A DNA stretch of 64,000 nucleotides, taken from positions 65,917,018-65,981,017 of the forward strand of contig CM045763.1 in assembly GCA_025200525.1 (NCBI GenBank). The letters are read 5' to 3'. The notes beneath the pieces were generated by a model that ran no database searches, was not told where the DNA came from, and was given only the letters and a program-made list of their open reading frames with translations. The translations under genes were made by a program, and so were the position numbers. This stretch comes from Camellia lanceoleosa. Lineage: Eukaryota; Streptophyta; Magnoliopsida; Ericales; Theaceae. This document shows, piece after piece, positions 60,390 to 64,000 of the stretch; positions within the stretch are counted from its first letter, which is position 1; every line of letters starts with the position of its first letter.

Positions 60390-61810
60390 TTCTTTTTGTG
60401 AGGGTTTATATTTATCTAACTTTAATCATATTAAAAAATTAAAAATAAAATTAAAATAGTAAATAAAAAGATTAAATAATATTAAAAATTAGTTAACCAC
60501 ATTTTTTTTAAACTATTAAACTAACTACAATCATATTAAAAAAAAGAATCATTCAACTAATTATAATCACATTTTCCTTTTTGTGAGGGTTTATATTTAT
60601 CTAACTTTAATCATATTAAAAAATTAAAAATAAAATTAAAATAGTAAATAAAAAAATTAAATACCATTAAAAATTAGTTAATCACATTTTTTTAACTATT
60701 AAACTAACTACAATCACATTTTAAAAAAAAAATCATTCAACTAATTATAATCACATTTTTTTCTTTTTGCGAGGGTCTATATTTATTTAACTTTAATCAT
60801 ATTAAAAAATCAAAAATAAAATTAAAATAGTAAATAAAAAGATTTTACATTAAAAAAAGACCATTGAACTAATTTTTGATTAACTACAATATTAAAACAG
60901 TAAACAAAAGAAAAAGTTAAGAATGAGAAATTATAATCACATTTTTCTTTTTGTGGGGTTTATATTTATCTAACTTTAATCATATTAAAAAATTAAAAAT
61001 AAAATTAAAATAGTAAATAAAAATATTAAATAACATTAAAATTAGTAAATCACATTTTTTGTAACTATTAAACTAACTACAATCACATTAAAAAAAAGAA
61101 TCATTCAACTAATTATAATCACATTTTTCTTTTTGTGAGAGTTTATGTTTATCTAACTTTAATCATATTTAAAAATTGAAAATAAAATTAAAATAGTAAA
61201 TAAAAAGATTAAATAACATTAAAAATTAGTTAATCACATCTTTTTAACTATTAAACTAACTACAATCACATTAAAAAAAAAAAAGAATCATTCAACTAAT
61301 TATAATCACATTTTTTCTTTTTGGGAGAGTTTATATTTATCTAACTTTAATCATATTAAAAAATCAAAAATAAAATTAAAATAGTAAATAAAAAGATTTT
61401 ACATTAAACAAAAATCATTGAACTAATTTTTGATTAATTACAATATTAAAACAGTAAACAAAAGAAAAAGTTAAGAAGGAGAAATTATAATCACATTTTT
61501 CTGTTTGTGAAGGTTTATATTTATCTAACTTTAATCATATTAAAAAATTAAAAATAAAATTAAAATAGTAAATAAAAAGATTAAATAACATTAAAAATTA
61601 GTTAATCACATTTTTTTAAACTATTAAACTAACTACAATCTCATTAAAAAAAGAATCATTCAACTAATTACAATCACATTTTTATTTTTGTGAGAGTTTA
61701 TATTTATCTAACTTTAATCATATTAAAAAATTGAAAAATTAAAAATAAAATTAAAATAGAAAATAAAAAAATTAAATAACATTAAAAATTAGTTAATCAC
61801 ATTTTTTTAA
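60390..61810. repeat. Satellite-like tandem array, unit about 185 bp, with three-unit higher order
   Basis: The marker TTTATATTTATCTAACTTTA (or close variants) recurs near 60405, 60590, 60775, 60958, 61141, 61330, 61514 and 61695, with spacings of 181-189 bp. Units starting near 60775 and 61330 share a variant segment (GAACTAATTTTTGATTAA, AAACAGTAAACAAAAGAAAA), giving a repeat of order three, about 555 bp. A single outlying unit starts near 60011. The unit is AT-rich and non-coding. Confidence 0.9.
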
Positions 61811-61811
61811 G

Positions 61812-63156
61812 CTCACACATGGCTCGTGGGTTTAAAGCTCATTTTTCCTTAATCAATAGTAAGTATAGATAGATAGATTGCAATTTTTAAGTGTCTTTTT
61901 TTTTATATTATATTAAAGTTTAATATTTTGTAATTTTTAACGTTTTAAGGAATTTTTTTTTATGCTTGTTCAAAAAATTAGAAAAGGTGTTATTATAAGG
62001 GATAATGCATTAAAGTGTTATTATGAGGGGATTTTGACCAAATCTCTCAAAAGGCTAAGGGGTTCAGAGAAGTTAATAAATGCTAAGTTTTTTTAAATTA
62101 CATATTATTATTTGTATGTGGGATTTTAAATGCTGATCAGGAAATTTTTACAAAATCAATAAAGGTAGTCATGTGAAAAGACACGTGGATTGAAAAAGTT
62201 AATAAATGTTGATCAGAAAATTTTGACCAAATTAATAAATGCTGAGATTTCACATTTGATATTACCATTCATTGTTTAATTGACGTCTCAATTATTAAAC
62301 TTGCAAATCATATAGATAAGTATTGAGAACCATTTAATTGACATCTTACTTATTAAAATATATATATACAAAAAGTTAAGAAATTAAGATTTGAATATTG
62401 GAGTTAGTAGAATTTAGATTTTCAAAATAGGATTTAGGTTTTCGAAAAGGCTCAAATTAAATGATGGGTGAAGGTTTGTTTTTTAAAAAAAAAAAAATCA
62501 AAAAATTTTGAAATTGAGATTGGAATATTAGAGCTCCCACATGGCTTGTGGGTAAGTATAGATAGATAGATTGCGATTTTTAAACAGCAATTTCAGAGAG
62601 AGGAATGTAAATTAATTGGCAATTTCATAGAGAGGAAGTGGAGACTGATCTTTAAAAGCTCAAGCTTGAAGAATTCAATTATTATTGGAATTATTGGAGA
62701 AGTCAAAATGACTTGGAAGAATTCATTAAGTGTTGGGGTTTTGTTTTTTAAAAAAAATCAATGCTCAAGCTTGAAGAATTCAATTATTATTGGAATTATT
62801 GGAGAAGTCAAAAAGATTTGGGAGAATTCATTAAGTGTTGGGGTTTTGTTTTTAAAAAAAAAATCAATTATTGGAGAAGTCAAAAAGACTTGGGAGAATT
62901 CATTAAGTGTTGGGGTTTTTTTTAAAAAAAAAAATCAAAAAATTAAGAAATTAGGATTGGGGTATTGAAGCTCTCACATGGCTTGTGGGTTTAAAAGTCC
63001 CTTTTCCTTAATATATAGTATAGATATAAATTTTTTTTTTCAAAAAATTCATTATAAAATTTAGATTAGAATATTGGAGCCCCCACAAGGCTTATGGGTT
63101 AGAAACCCCCATGAATTGTGATCTTTAAATGTTTTTTTTCTTTTTTATAGTATAGA
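61812..63156 (-). mobile_element. Series of four Helitron 5'-end-like sequences
   Basis: Similar blocks end (plus strand) at about 61869, 62562, 63024 and 63156. Each has a form of CATGGCTTGTGGGTTTAAA, CCTTAATATATAGTATAGA or both. Reversed, these read TCTATACTATATATTAAGG, the style of plant Helitron 5' ends. They suggest tandem or nested insertions, or repeated 5'-end duplication, to the right of the RPA-bearing element. Confidence 0.5.
62659..62960. repeat. Tandem repeat of about 105 bp, three units, last shortened
   Basis: Units share GAAGAATTCAATTATTATTG, ATTGGAGAAGTCAAAA, GAATTCATTAAGTGTTGGGG and a poly-A tract. The third unit lacks the first third. The plus-strand open frame 62666-62968 reads as three peptide repeats (IIGEVKKTWENSLSVGV) but looks like a by-product of the repeat. 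Confidence 0.85.
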
Positions 63157-64000
63157 TAGATTAAAGTTTAATATTTATATTAAAACAGTAAATAAAAAGA
63201 TTAAATCACATTAAAATAAAATATTGAACAAATTAAAATCACATCACATTTTCCTCATAATAAGGAAAATAAATCAACAAAAAGAACCATTAAACTAACT
63301 GCAATACAATCATATTAAAAAAAAGAACTATTGAACAAACTACAATCACATCACATCACATTTTTTTCATAATAAAAAAAATAAATGAAAAAAAACCATT
63401 AAACTAACTATAATCACATTAAAAAAATAAAAAATAAATAAAAATATTGAACTAACTACAATTATTGTAAAAAAGAACCAAAAAGAAAGAAATGAAAGTG
63501 AAGAAGTGAGAAATGCTCACTATTTGCATGCGTTGGAAAGGCTCACTGTTTATTCAGTGTTTGCAAGGGAAAAGTGAAGAATTGCTCACTGTTCACATTA
63601 AAAAAAAATTATTGAACTAACAAAAAAGGCGAAATTACAGTGAAGAAGTGAGAAAGGCTCATTATTTGCATACGTGAGAAAGGAGGAACAACTACAATCA
63701 CATCAGTAAAAAAAAAAATCTCGCTCCTCAGAATCCTCAAACCTAAGAACACTAATATTGATTTCAATTCTTGTATAATTATGAGCAATTTTCTTAATCA
63801 TTTCATTTATAATTCATTGGGGTCTTAAAAAGTCGATTTACAAAATGTAGTTATATATCATTTTTCAAGAAATTAAATCTGTTTTAAAAAAAATCAATTC
63901 ACATATTTATATGGGCTACTCATTGAAATAGTAAAATTAAATAACAAAGTAAATAACAAACACGTTAATAAATAATGGAAACAAAATATTCATCCCAGCT
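63157..64000. other. AT-rich region with short dispersed repeats
   Basis: Phrases such as TTAAACTAACTACAATCACA and GAAGTGAGAAAGGCTCA recur and relate to the 185-bp array vocabulary. No gene or element boundary is supported. Confidence 0.45.

Larger units (their letters stand above)
57880..61869 (-). mobile_element. Helitron-like element carrying an RPA70-like gene
   Basis: On the minus strand the 3' end reads GCACGGGTGATAGACTAG then T, with the terminal hairpin CCCGTGC/GCACGGG partly decayed (57891-57907 on the plus strand). CTAG before T, about 10 bases after a CCCGTGC hairpin, is the usual plant Helitron terminus. The candidate 5' end is TCTATACTTACTATTG at 61869, preceded by A. An RPA70-like gene, a frequent passenger of plant Helitrons, lies between in the same orientation. 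No Rep/helicase is present, so the element is non-autonomous. The exact 5' end is uncertain, since three similar ends follow to the right. Confidence 0.6.

Noticed and set aside
62666..62968. Apparent protein with three repeats
   Set aside because: It is the translation of a 105-bp DNA tandem repeat with poly-A tracts; no sign of coding use.

Overview
This window looks like nuclear DNA of a flowering plant, most likely a eudicot. The grounds are plant chromovirus polyproteins with a chromodomain, a Tat/Ogre-type gag, a FAR1-type DNA-binding domain, a GRF zinc finger and a Helitron carrying an RPA70-like gene, set in AT-rich intron-like DNA. I cannot name the species. I found no intact ordinary host gene, no rRNA or tRNA, and no CRISPR. 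Nearly everything recognisable is transposable-element DNA, most of it nested, so the window reads best as a stratigraphy of insertions.

Nest 1 (1-12952). A minus-strand Tat/Ogre-like Ty3/gypsy element runs off the left edge. Its LTR is 12336-12952 and its primer-binding site 12316-12333. Its gag gene is split by a complete minus-strand Tekay/Del-like chromovirus (2297-11637, LTRs of 2359 and 2351 bp) flanked by the 5-bp duplication GTTGT. Across the insertion the gag reading frame is contiguous.

Nest 2 (about 15140-25523). CACTA-like subterminal repeats are split by a long solo LTR, called family X here (copy A, plus strand, to 25094). Copy A is itself split by an inverted solo LTR of the same family (copy B, 19141-23522, duplication CACTC). 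The left junction of copy A is tandemly duplicated.

Middle (25524-41174). A 3.5-kb solo chromovirus-type LTR lies at 27306-30848 (duplication GTCCT). Next comes a dead GRF zinc-finger gene (32017-32418, plus), then minisatellites, then a deleted FAR1-related gene (33487-34721, minus) whose 3' part still has an open three-exon structure. A 364-bp solo LTR is at 36984-37347 (duplication AGATT), and a probable copia-type LTR fragment ends at 40169.

Nest 3 (41175-54358). Family X copy C is split by a second, frameshifted chromovirus (44415-53357, minus, duplication ATTCA).

Right part (54359-64000). AT-rich DNA holds a MITE-like element, then a Helitron-like region in minus orientation. Its 3' hairpin and CTAG end are at 57880, it carries a broken multi-exon RPA70-like gene (58091-59977), an about 185-bp satellite-like array with a three-unit higher-order pattern, and four Helitron 5'-end-like sequences.

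The most unusual signal is architectural. Four different LTR types (both chromoviruses, the solo chromovirus-type LTR, and unrelated family X) carry short CG-rich palindromes in pairs whose starts lie 20-21 bp apart. The palindrome is CGCTCGAGCG in the chromovirus-type LTRs and GGCCGGCCGGCC in family X.
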